Source of the DNA: Bacteroidales bacterium
GTDB taxonomy: Bacteria; Bacteroidota; Bacteroidia; Bacteroidales; UBA12077
Direction: 5' to 3'
Assembly: GCA_030156305.1 (NCBI GenBank)
Contig: JASGMZ010000094.1
Span: forward strand, 1-10,314
Length of the DNA: 10,314 nucleotides
Part shown: positions 1 through 7,189 of the stretch, piece by piece
Position numbering within the stretch: position 1 is the stretch's first letter
Layout of the letters: each line of letters starts with the position of its first letter
The notes under the pieces: generated by a model
Seen by the model: the letters and a program-made list of their open reading frames with translations, nothing else
Told to the model about the DNA's origin: nothing
Database searches by the model: none
Program-made: the position numbers and the translations under genes

Positions 1-1
1 A

Positions 2-616
2 AAAGAAGCTACCCTGGGTTATCAAATATCTGTTAAGGAGCTTATTAATATTATTGAAGGAGATCGGGTTTTCTTTGAAGAATCCGGAGGAGGTGTAACC
101 TTTTCGGGAGGCGAACCTCTGATGCAATCCGATTTTTTGTTAGAAATCCTCAAACGATGTAAAGAAAATAATATTCACACCTGTATCGATACCACAGGAT
201 TTGCCTCAAGTGAAACGCTCCAGGCCATAGCTAAAAAAGCCGATCTTTTTCTTTACGATCTTAAACTCATTGATGATGAGTTACATCAAAAATATACCGG
301 CGTACCTGCGCAACAGATTTTAAAAAATCTTCAATGGCTCGATGCTCATCATGAAAATGTAATCATTCGTTTTCCTGTTATTCCGGGAATTACAGATACT
401 AAACAGAATCTCTCAGCGATTAAATCTTTTATCAAAACATTAAAAAATATACACCATTTGGATCTATTGCCTTATCACAATATCCAAAACGGGAAATACA
501 AAAGGTTTAATAAAATAAATAAAATGGAAAATATCCAACCTCCAACAGATGAAGTAATGAATAGATTAAAATCCGAATTTGAATCGATTGGATTCAACGT
601 AGGTATTGGTGGATAA
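2..616 (+). CDS. Glycyl radical enzyme activase (radical SAM), 5'-truncated; probable HypD activase
   Basis: This is the C-terminal 204 residues of a radical-SAM enzyme that would use S-adenosylmethionine and an iron-sulfur cluster to place the glycyl radical on the GRE encoded just downstream. The frame is open from base 2 to the TAA at 614-616. The first ATG (122) is internal, because the diagnostic activase stretch SGGGVTFSGGEPLMQ lies across it (about bases 95-130). This contains the GGE SAM-binding motif. Further family marks follow: DTTGFAS, DLKLIDDELHQKYTG, RFPVIPGITD and LLPYHNIQNGKYKRF. The CxxxCxxC cluster motif and any ferredoxin-like insert lie left of the window and cannot be checked. 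The pairing with a HypD-type GRE makes it the likely HypD activase (called HypE in some literature). The family call is very safe; the partner is inferred from position. Confidence 0.95.
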   Translation, partial: KEATLGYQISVKELINIIEGDRVFFEESGGGVTFSGGEPLMQSDFLLEILKRCKENNIHTCIDTTGFASSETLQAIAKKADLFLYDLKLIDDELHQKYTGVPAQQILKNLQWLDAHHENVIIRFPVIPGITDTKQNLSAIKSFIKTLKNIHHLDLLPYHNIQNGKYKRFNKINKMENIQPPTDEVMNRLKSEFESIGFNVGIGG

Positions 617-631
617 TTTTAAAAAAACAAT

Positions 632-700
632 GTCATACTTCGACAAGCCTGTCCGTCTCTGCCTTAAAGGCAAACAAGCGGCAGGCTGGCTCAGCATGAC
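632..700. repeat. Imperfect palindromic intergenic repeat between activase and hypD
   Basis: The 69 bases form an imperfect inverted repeat. The outer ends are GTCAT (632-636) and ATGAC (696-700), the arms share further matching blocks such as GCCTG (647-651) against CAGGC (682-686), and the centre is an exact GCCTT-A-AAGGC palindrome (661-671). Bases 631-647 recur exactly, in inverted orientation, at 3193-3209 in the spacer behind hypD. The core TCATACTTCGACAAG resembles a dispersed intergenic palindrome I know from many Bacteroidota genomes; that comparison is from memory. The element has no stop codon in the hypD frame, so it artificially extends that reading frame upstream. An RNA copy could fold into a long hairpin between the two cistrons, with a possible effect on mRNA stability or processing. 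Confidence 0.82.
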
Positions 701-707
701 CAATAAA

Positions 708-3083
708 ATGAATCAAACGATGAACACAAGAATAAAAAAATTACGCAACGAAAGCTTAACAGCAGTCAACAGGATTTCTGCTGAACGCGCACTTTTAGTA
801 ACTGAATTTTATAAAAGTGATATTGCCCAAAATATTTCTGTTCCTGTGAGGCGGGCAATGGCTTTTAAATATATCCTTGAGAACAAAAAAATTTGTATTA
901 ATGAAGGGGAACTCATTGTTGGTGAGCGTGGCCCTGCACCCAAAGCAACACCTACCTATCCTGAAATTACTTTACACTCCTTACAGGATTTAGAGGTTCT
1001 CGATTCAAGGCCAAAAGTATGGTTTAAGGTAGATGACGAAACTAAAAAAATCTACAAAAATGAAATTATTCCTTTCTGGAAAGGAATATCACAGCGCGAT
1101 AAAATCTTTAAACAACTGCCCGATGAATGGAAAACAGCTTATGAGGCAGGTGTTTTCACCGAATTTCAGGAACAAAGAGCACCCGGACATACGGTAGCAG
1201 GGAAAAAGATTTTTCAAAATGGATTGCTCGATTTAAAAAAAGAAATTAAGGAATCGATCCAAAAATTTCAATCAGGCAAAGATACCGATGCTAATAAAAA
1301 AATTGAAGAGCTTAAAGGCATGGATATTGCTGCCGATGCCATGATTATTTATGCCCACCGGCATGCTGATGAATTGCAAAAGCTGGCAAAACAAGAAAAA
1401 GACCCTCAACGAAAATCCGAATTGATTGAAATGGAACGTATATGCCGAAAAGTACCGGAACATGCTCCGGAGACTTTCCATGAAATGCTACAACATTACT
1501 GGTTTATCCATTTAGGGGTGATTACAGAAGTAAATCCCTGGGACTCATTCAACCCCGGAAGGTTAGACCAGCATTTATATCCTCTTTATCAACAAGGCAT
1601 CGAAAAAGGTATTTTGACAAAAGAAGGTGCTATTGAGCTTCTTCAAGCCTTTTGGGTAAAATTTAACAACCACCCGGCACCACCCAAAATTGGGGTTACC
1701 GCCCTTGAAAGTAATACCTATACCGATTTTTCATTAATCAACCTGGGAGGAGTAAAAGAAGATGGAACCGATGCGGTTAATGAATTATCCTATATCATCC
1801 TGGATGTGATTGAAGAGATGCGAATCCTTCAACCCAGCTCCATGGTTCAAATCAGTCGAAAAAATCCCGATGATTTTGTAAAACGTGCCATAAAAATCAC
1901 CAAAACAGGTTTTGGCCAACCCTCCTTTTTTAATACCGATGCCATTATCCAGGAACTGGTTAACCAGGGAAAAAATATTGTTGATGCCAGAAATGGCGGA
2001 GCCAGCGGATGTGTGGAAACCGGTGCATTTGGAACCGAAAGTTATATCCTTACCGGATATTTTAACCTCAATAAAATTCTGGAGATTACACTCCATAATG
2101 GTACGGATCCACGTACCGGCAAAAAAGTGGGTATAGAAACAGGGACTTCTGACCATTTTAAAAATATGGATGAGTTGATGGAGGCTTATAAAAAGCAACT
2201 CAATTATTTTGCTGATATTAAATTGAAAGGAAATAATATTATTGAAAAACTTTATGCCGAAGAACTTCCCGTACCTTTTCTTTCACTGATTATTGAAGAT
2301 TGCATTTTAAACGCCACAGATTACAATGCCGGTGGAGCCCGATACAACACAAGCTATGTGCAAGGAGTTGGGTTAGGTAGTATTACCGACAGTTTAACAT
2401 CCATAGCCTATCATGTTTATGATAAGCAAAAAATTACGATGAACAACCTTTTAGAAGCCTTAAAAAATAATTTTGTAGGATTCGAACAATTACGTCATGA
2501 TTTAATTTATGAAACACCCAAATATGGAAATGACGATGATTACGCCGACCAATATGCTGTTCAGGTATTTGATATTTTCCATGATGCGATAAACGGCAAA
2601 CCAACTTTCAGGGGAGGCAAATACAGAATAAATATGCTGCCTACAACCAGTCATGTTTATTTTGGAAGTGTTATGATTGCAACACCCGACGGGCGAAAAG
2701 CTTTTGAACCTTTATCCGAAGGAATCAGCCCTTTCCAGGGAGCTGATAAAAAAGGGCCAACAGCTGTATTAAAATCGGCTGCTAAAATTAACCATCTGAA
2801 AACCGGAGGAACGCTACTTAACCAAAAATTTTCTCCTTCATTTTTTAAAGATGACCAGAGCATGACCAAACTTACCTATTTAATTCGAAGTTATTTCAGG
2901 ATGGGTGGGCACCACATACAATTTAATGTGGTTAGTGCCAAAACGCTGCGCAATGCACAGAGACACCCTGAAAAATATACCGATTTAATTGTACGGGTAG
3001 CCGGATATAGTGACTATTTTAATGATTTAGGGGAAAGTCTGCAAAATGAAATTATTCGTAGAACCGAACATGAGGAAGTTTAA
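708..3083 (+). CDS. hypD: trans-4-hydroxy-L-proline dehydratase (glycyl radical enzyme)
   Basis: This GRE should convert trans-4-hydroxy-L-proline to pyrroline-5-carboxylate plus water in the cytoplasm. From the ATG at 708 (791 residues) the PFL-like domain carries the thiyl cysteine and base in SGCVETG (C435, E437), and the radical site in RVAGYSDYF (G766) near the C-terminus. Other expected residues are His161 (RAPGHTV), Asp279 (NPWDSFNPGR), Asp340 (TYTDF) and Tyr451 (LTGYFN). Each is one position from my recollection of Clostridioides difficile HypD (H160, D278, D339, C434, E436, Y450, G765), and the GCVETG motif separates it from the GCVEP of choline lyase and glycerol dehydratase. The frame is open back to a TTG at 606 and ATGs at 630 and 696, but those codons cover a palindromic repeat. 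I prefer 708 (A-rich leader AATAAA) or 720. The symbol also names an unrelated hydrogenase maturation gene. Confidence 0.93.
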   Translation: MNQTMNTRIKKLRNESLTAVNRISAERALLVTEFYKSDIAQNISVPVRRAMAFKYILENKKICINEGELIVGERGPAPKATPTYPEITLHSLQDLEVLDSRPKVWFKVDDETKKIYKNEIIPFWKGISQRDKIFKQLPDEWKTAYEAGVFTEFQEQRAPGHTVAGKKIFQNGLLDLKKEIKESIQKFQSGKDTDANKKIEELKGMDIAADAMIIYAHRHADELQKLAKQEKDPQRKSELIEMERICRKVPEHAPETFHEMLQHYWFIHLGVITEVNPWDSFNPGRLDQHLYPLYQQGIEKGILTKEGAIELLQAFWVKFNNHPAPPKIGVTALESNTYTDFSLINLGGVKEDGTDAVNELSYIILDVIEEMRILQPSSMVQISRKNPDDFVKRAIKITKTGFGQPSFFNTDAIIQELVNQGKNIVDARNGGASGCVETGAFGTESYILTGYFNLNKILEITLHNGTDPRTGKKVGIETGTSDHFKNMDELMEAYKKQLNYFADIKLKGNNIIEKLYAEELPVPFLSLIIEDCILNATDYNAGGARYNTSYVQGVGLGSITDSLTSIAYHVYDKQKITMNNLLEALKNNFVGFEQLRHDLIYETPKYGNDDDYADQYAVQVFDIFHDAINGKPTFRGGKYRINMLPTTSHVYFGSVMIATPDGRKAFEPLSEGISPFQGADKKGPTAVLKSAAKINHLKTGGTLLNQKFSPSFFKDDQSMTKLTYLIRSYFRMGGHHIQFNVVSAKTLRNAQRHPEKYTDLIVRVAGYSDYFNDLGESLQNEIIRRTEHEEV

Positions 3084-3090
3084 TGGTTAG

Positions 3091-3118
3091 GAGTTCTGAG
3101 TTCTGAGTTTTAAGTTTA
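3091..3118. repeat. Short tandem heptad repeat (GAGTTCT)
   Basis: Directly after the hypD stop codon lie two perfect copies of GAGTTCT (3091-3097 and 3098-3104), then GAGTTTT and AAGTTTA, giving about four degenerate 7-base units. It is a low-complexity intergenic tract. No function can be read from it. With the inverted repeat at 3170-3218 it makes the 183-base spacer before the peptidase genes repeat-rich. Confidence 0.6.
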
Positions 3119-3169
3119 AATAAAAAAGATAAACAATGATTTTACTGAGACATCTACGGTCTATCTGTC

Positions 3170-3218
3170 GAATATTGTTGTCATACTGAGCACTTGTCGA
3201 AGTATGACAACAATATTC
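3170..3218. repeat. Perfect 18-bp inverted repeat, palindromic element in the hypD-peptidase spacer
   Basis: The left arm 3170-3187 and right arm 3201-3218 are exact reverse complements (18 bp) around a 13-base centre (3188-3200). The right half contains CTTGTCGAAGTATGACA (3193-3209), the exact reverse complement of 631-647 in the element upstream of hypD. A degenerate further half-copy follows (TTCAACAAACTCAGAGTGACA, 3216-3236 region). The transcript could form a stable hairpin 86 bases behind the hypD stop. No T-run follows it, so it is not a classical intrinsic terminator, but it could end or stabilise the upstream message. No clear Bacteroidota promoter (TTTG plus TAnnTTTG) is visible between it and the next ATG. 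Confidence 0.85.
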
Positions 3219-3266
3219 AACAAACTCAGAGTGACAACTATAAAATTATAAAACACATTATCAATC

Positions 3267-5546
3267 ATGAAAAAAATACTTTTAATATCTTTTATCCTTG
3301 TTGCGACAATATCCAATCTATTGTCACAAGGAACCACTGAAGATTACCAGCGAGCAGAAAAATTTTTACATTTTAACGTTTACAACCTGGTTCAGAATCT
3401 TCATCTAAACCCAAACTGGATTGATAGTACTAATAATTTCTGGTACAAAACAGAACTGAAAAACGGACATCAATTTATGTTTGTTATCCCTGAGGAAGGT
3501 AAAGCAAAGCCAGCATTTGACCATACTAAACTGGCTAAAAAACTAACAAAAGTATTAGATAGAAATATTAATCCGGATTCGTTACCTTTTTCAAAAATAG
3601 CATTTGATCAAAACCAAAAATCAATAAGATTTAAGGTAGACACCTTACAATTTGAATATGAAATCCAAAAAAACAGCCTAACAGAATATCAACCACAAAA
3701 AAATAAACTAAAAAAAAATGAATCCAAATCGCCTGATGGTAAATGGATTGCTTTTGTTAAAGATTATAATCTTTATCTCAGAGATGCTGACACCGGCGAG
3801 GAATTTCAGCTAACTTTCGATGGAGAAGCAATGTATGATTATGCATCACCTTTATCCTGGTACAAAATGATCGACGAATCTATAGGCGACACCTACGACC
3901 CTGCAATTTATGTACAATGGTCGCCTGATTCGAAAAAGTTTGCAACCATAAAACTAGACCGCAGGAAAGCAAAAAAATTATACTTGTACCAGGCTTTGCC
4001 TGTAGAAGGAATGCGTGCTAAAGTTTGGTCGTACGAAAGAGCCCTGCCCGGGGAAGACCTTCCATTGCAGGAATACTTTATTTTTGATGTCGATAATAAA
4101 TCGAAAGTAAAAGTTGATTTAGAACCTATGGAAGATATCTGGTCGGGAATAGCACCCGGTTGGACAGCAAACAGCAAGACCTTTTACCTGCCACGAATGG
4201 CCCGTTACTACAAAGCCCTGGATTTATTTTTTATAAATCCAGAAACAGGGGAAGCTGAACAAAAAATCCACGAAGAGGCGAATACCATGATTGAATACCA
4301 GATGAGCGGGTGCAAATTAGTTAATAACGGTGAAAAAATTATCTGGATGTCGGAACGCGATGGATGGAGTCATCTATATCTATATCATGGAAAAACAGGT
4401 GAGCTTATAAATCAAATCACGAAGGGAGAATTTGTTGTTCGGAAAATTAATGCGGTAGATGAAGAAAATGAAGTTATTTACTTTACGGCCGGAGGAGTAG
4501 AAAAAGAGCGCGACCCATATTTTCAACATTTGTATAAAATTAATTTTGACGGAACAGCAATGCAGCTTTTAAGTCCCGAAGATGCCGAACATGAAATTGA
4601 GCTTTCGCCCGACCAAAAATATTTTGTTGATAATTACTCACGGGTTGATTTAAAACCCCATGCAATTTTAAGGAGACTTTTCGATGGGAAACTGGTGATA
4701 AAGTTACAGGAGGCTAATATTGAAAAGTTACTTGCTACCGGATGGAAGCATCCCGAAAGGTTTACCGTGAAAGCCCGTGATGGCAAAACGGATATTTATG
4801 GGATAATACAATATCCCTCAACCTTCGACCCCAATAAAAAATATCCTATTATTGACAACTCATACTCCGGGCCACAAGCGGTTAATGTGCCTAAATCATT
4901 CCGCCGTGGCATTTGGAACGACTGGTTACCGTTGGCCGAAGTTGGATTTATTGTAATGCGTATTGACGGGATGGGAACCGCCATGCGATCCAAGGCATTT
5001 CATGATGTGTCGTATAAAAACCTTGGTGATATCGGAGGCCCCGACCATATAGGCGGGATTAGGCAGTTAGCAAAAAAATATTCTTTCATCGACACTAATA
5101 AAGTAGGTATTTTTGGCCATTCAGCTGGTGGATACGATGCTGTACATGCTTTATTGAAATATCCCGATTTTTACAAAGTAGGTGTTGCCTCAGCAGGAAA
5201 TCACGACCATCGGATGGCAAAAGCATGGTGGCCCGAACAATACATGGGAGCTCCAGGAAAACATTACGAAGAACAATCTAACCTTTCAATGGCAGGAAAC
5301 CTTAAAGGAAAATTATTAATCGCCCACGGCGATATGGATAATAATGTCAACCCTGCATCATCTTATCGTCTGGCTGCCGAACTTATAAATCATAACAAAG
5401 ATTTTGAGCTAATTATAACACCTAACGACGACCATGGTGGCGTTTGGGGAAACAAATATTTTATCCGAAGGAGAATGGACTTTTTCGTAAAACATTTATG
5501 GGAAATCAAACCTCCGAAAGAATTTGAATTTAAAGAATACAAATAA
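3267..5546 (+). CDS. Exported S9 family (dipeptidyl-peptidase IV-like) prolyl peptidase
   Basis: The 759-residue product starts with an N-terminal signal peptide (MKK followed by a hydrophobic stretch, probable cut near residue 20, LLS-QG), so it acts outside the cytoplasm, most likely in the periplasm. Residues about 150-480 match the beta-propeller (DPP IV N-terminal) type, with repeats such as SPDGKWIAFVKDYNLYLRD and WSPDSKKFATIKL. The C-terminal alpha/beta hydrolase domain (about 500-750) has Ser619 in GHSAGG, Asp691 in HGDMDNNV and His723 in NDDHGG, a full catalytic triad in the S9 order. DPP IV enzymes release X-Pro dipeptides. Here the nucleophile motif is GHSAGG rather than the usual GWSYGG, and I could not find the paired-Glu motif that binds the free N-terminus, so the exact specificity is open. 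It is followed by a Xaa-Pro aminopeptidase gene 45 bases downstream. Confidence 0.92.
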   Translation: MKKILLISFILVATISNLLSQGTTEDYQRAEKFLHFNVYNLVQNLHLNPNWIDSTNNFWYKTELKNGHQFMFVIPEEGKAKPAFDHTKLAKKLTKVLDRNINPDSLPFSKIAFDQNQKSIRFKVDTLQFEYEIQKNSLTEYQPQKNKLKKNESKSPDGKWIAFVKDYNLYLRDADTGEEFQLTFDGEAMYDYASPLSWYKMIDESIGDTYDPAIYVQWSPDSKKFATIKLDRRKAKKLYLYQALPVEGMRAKVWSYERALPGEDLPLQEYFIFDVDNKSKVKVDLEPMEDIWSGIAPGWTANSKTFYLPRMARYYKALDLFFINPETGEAEQKIHEEANTMIEYQMSGCKLVNNGEKIIWMSERDGWSHLYLYHGKTGELINQITKGEFVVRKINAVDEENEVIYFTAGGVEKERDPYFQHLYKINFDGTAMQLLSPEDAEHEIELSPDQKYFVDNYSRVDLKPHAILRRLFDGKLVIKLQEANIEKLLATGWKHPERFTVKARDGKTDIYGIIQYPSTFDPNKKYPIIDNSYSGPQAVNVPKSFRRGIWNDWLPLAEVGFIVMRIDGMGTAMRSKAFHDVSYKNLGDIGGPDHIGGIRQLAKKYSFIDTNKVGIFGHSAGGYDAVHALLKYPDFYKVGVASAGNHDHRMAKAWWPEQYMGAPGKHYEEQSNLSMAGNLKGKLLIAHGDMDNNVNPASSYRLAAELINHNKDFELIITPNDDHGGVWGNKYFIRRRMDFFVKHLWEIKPPKEFEFKEYK

Positions 5547-5591
5547 TATTATTATAAAATATTGAAATAAGAACCATAAAAATTAGTTATC

Positions 5592-6986
5592 ATGTTTAAA
5601 AAAGAAACCTATATTAACCGAAGAAACCAGTTAAAAAAACAATTTAACGCAGGCATTCTCCTTTTTTTAGGAAACGAAGAAAGTGGTATGAACTATGAGG
5701 ATAACACTTATCCTTTCAGACAGGACAGCTCATTCCTTTATTATTTCGGGTTAGATTATCCCGGACTTTTTGGAGTCATCGATTTAGATGAAGATAAAGA
5801 TTATATTTTTGGTGATGACCTGACCATTGACCATATTGTGTGGATGGGGTCGCAACCTACCATTAAAGAACGCAGCGAGAAAGCAGGAATAAAAAATACC
5901 GGACAGTTAAAAGAAGGGATTGAATTAATTCAAACGGCCAAAAATAAAAAACGCAAGATCCATTTTCTTCCGGCTTACCGTCCTGAACATCAGATAAAAC
6001 TTTATAACTGGCTGGAAATACCCATCAACGAAACGAATATGCATGCTTCTACTGATTTAATTATTGCTGTGGGCGAACAACGCAATGTTAAATCCGGGGA
6101 AGAAATAGAACAACTGGAACAAATTGTAAGCGTAACTGCCGACATGCACTTTGCTGCCATGCGCTATGCAAAACCGGGCATGACCGAAGCACAAGTAGCA
6201 GCTAAGGTACACGAAGTGGCACTGGCTGCCGGAGGAAACATCTCCTTCCCTATTATTGCAACCATTAACGGACAAACCCTACACAACCACAATCATGAAA
6301 ACACGATTAAAGAAGGCGACTTGTTTTTACTGGATGCAGGAGCAGAAAATAAATTACATTACGCCGGCGATATGTCAAGTACATTCCCTGTTTCGCAAAA
6401 ATTTACCGAGCGACAGAAAGAAATTTACCAAATTGCCTTAAATGCCCACAATGCTGCCATCGATGCATTAAAACCGGGTGTTAATTATAAAGAAATCCAC
6501 TTTACCGCCGCACGCAAAATATTTGATGGATTAAAAGAGTTGGGATTTACCAAAGGAAATACCGAAGAAGCAGTACAAGCCGGAGCTCATGCACTGTTTT
6601 TCCCCTGCGGAACAGGACACCTTATGGGACTGGATGTTCACGATATGGAAAACCTGGGTGAGCAATATGTTGGCTATGCCGGTGAACCAAAAAGCACTTT
6701 ATTCGGGCTTAAATCACTCCGGTTAGGGCGTGAATTAAAACCAGGATATGTACTTACCATTGAACCCGGGATTTATTTCATTCCTGAATTAATCGACTTA
6801 TGGAAATCACAAAATAAATTTACTGAATTTATAAATTACGATAAAGTAGAAAAATATAAAGATTTTAGCGGTACCAGGAATGAAGAAGATGTGCTAATTA
6901 CCGAAACCGGGCACAAAATCTTAGGTAAGCCTCTGGCAAAGTCCATTGAGGATGTAGAGGCCGAACGAGCAAAAGCATTCAAATAA
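5592..6986 (+). CDS. pepP: Xaa-Pro aminopeptidase (M24B metallopeptidase)
   Basis: This 464-residue enzyme lacks a signal peptide and should act in the cytoplasm, removing N-terminal residues that precede proline. Residues about 1-150 form the aminopeptidase P N-terminal domain (from YINRRNQL, with a NTYPFRQDSSFLYYFGL motif typical of it). Residues about 175-445 form the pita-bread M24 domain. The five expected metal ligands are present: Asp248 (LLDAG), Asp260 (YAGD), His343 (GTGHLMGLDVHD), Glu391 (TIEPGIYF) and Glu431 (GTRNEEDVLIT). Length and domain order are normal for the family. The ATG at 5592 is chosen because the N-terminal domain starts directly after it. The gene lies 45 bases behind the S9 peptidase with no hairpin between, so the two are probably cotranscribed. 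Hydroxyproline-containing peptides as natural substrates are inferred from context only. Confidence 0.95.
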   Translation: MFKKETYINRRNQLKKQFNAGILLFLGNEESGMNYEDNTYPFRQDSSFLYYFGLDYPGLFGVIDLDEDKDYIFGDDLTIDHIVWMGSQPTIKERSEKAGIKNTGQLKEGIELIQTAKNKKRKIHFLPAYRPEHQIKLYNWLEIPINETNMHASTDLIIAVGEQRNVKSGEEIEQLEQIVSVTADMHFAAMRYAKPGMTEAQVAAKVHEVALAAGGNISFPIIATINGQTLHNHNHENTIKEGDLFLLDAGAENKLHYAGDMSSTFPVSQKFTERQKEIYQIALNAHNAAIDALKPGVNYKEIHFTAARKIFDGLKELGFTKGNTEEAVQAGAHALFFPCGTGHLMGLDVHDMENLGEQYVGYAGEPKSTLFGLKSLRLGRELKPGYVLTIEPGIYFIPELIDLWKSQNKFTEFINYDKVEKYKDFSGTRNEEDVLITETGHKILGKPLAKSIEDVEAERAKAFK

Positions 6987-7005
6987 TCTATAACAAATGT
7001 AAAAA

Positions 7006-7177
7006 ATGAATAAACCAAACTGGACATTTCCTGATGACTGGTTGCAAATAAAAACCATTGATTTGCATCCAGGAGGTGAATTTCCTTAAAGTAACCGGAA
7101 CAGTATTTATAACAGGTCAAAGCACTTTTTATTTCGATCCTGTGGATACTTTAAAAAATGGTTTTATCTTTAGATAA
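7006..7177 (+). pseudogene. Small frameshifted reading frame, unknown function
   Basis: An ATG at 7006 opens 27 codons (starting MNKPNWTFPDDWLQ) that end at TAA 7087-7089. The +1 frame then continues without a stop for 30 codons (LKVTGTVFITGQSTFYFD and onward, from base 7085) to TAA 7175-7177. Joined at bases 7083-7085, with one T removed from the TTT run, they give a single protein of about 56 residues with plausible composition (GGEF-LKVTG). I do not recognise it. It fills most of the 203-base gap between pepP and the S37 peptidase gene. The simplest reading is a decayed small gene or gene fragment with a one-base insertion; a sequencing error or a recoding site is also possible. An AGGAGG sits at 7071-7076, just before the shift point. 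Confidence 0.42.
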
Positions 7178-7189
7178 TTTTAAAACAGT

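Noticed and set aside
122..616. Activase gene starting at ATG 122 as a complete short protein
   Set aside because: The frame is open to base 2 and the upstream codons encode the conserved ESGGGVTFSGGEP stretch, so ATG 122 is an internal methionine and the gene is cut by the window edge.
1785..2198. 137-codon open frame on the minus strand inside hypD
   Set aside because: It lies wholly opposite the conserved active-site region of hypD, has no recognisable domain, and is explained by the codon use of the sense gene.
606..3083. hypD start at TTG 606 overlapping the activase stop, implying translational coupling
   Set aside because: The segment before 708 is largely a palindromic repeat with no counterpart in HypD as I recall it, and ATG 708 or 720 gives the family length.
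4218..4242. Perfect 10-bp inverted repeat with a five-T loop inside the S9 peptidase gene
   Set aside because: It lies in the middle of a well-supported coding region (residues about 318-325) and codes for normal family sequence. There is no sign of an internal terminator or processed RNA, so it is probably chance.
6836..7120. 94-codon minus-strand open frame across the pepP end and the following gap
   Set aside because: It mostly mirrors the pepP 3' coding sequence, has no recognisable motif and no sensible neighbours on that strand. The plus-strand two-frame ORF explains the rest better.
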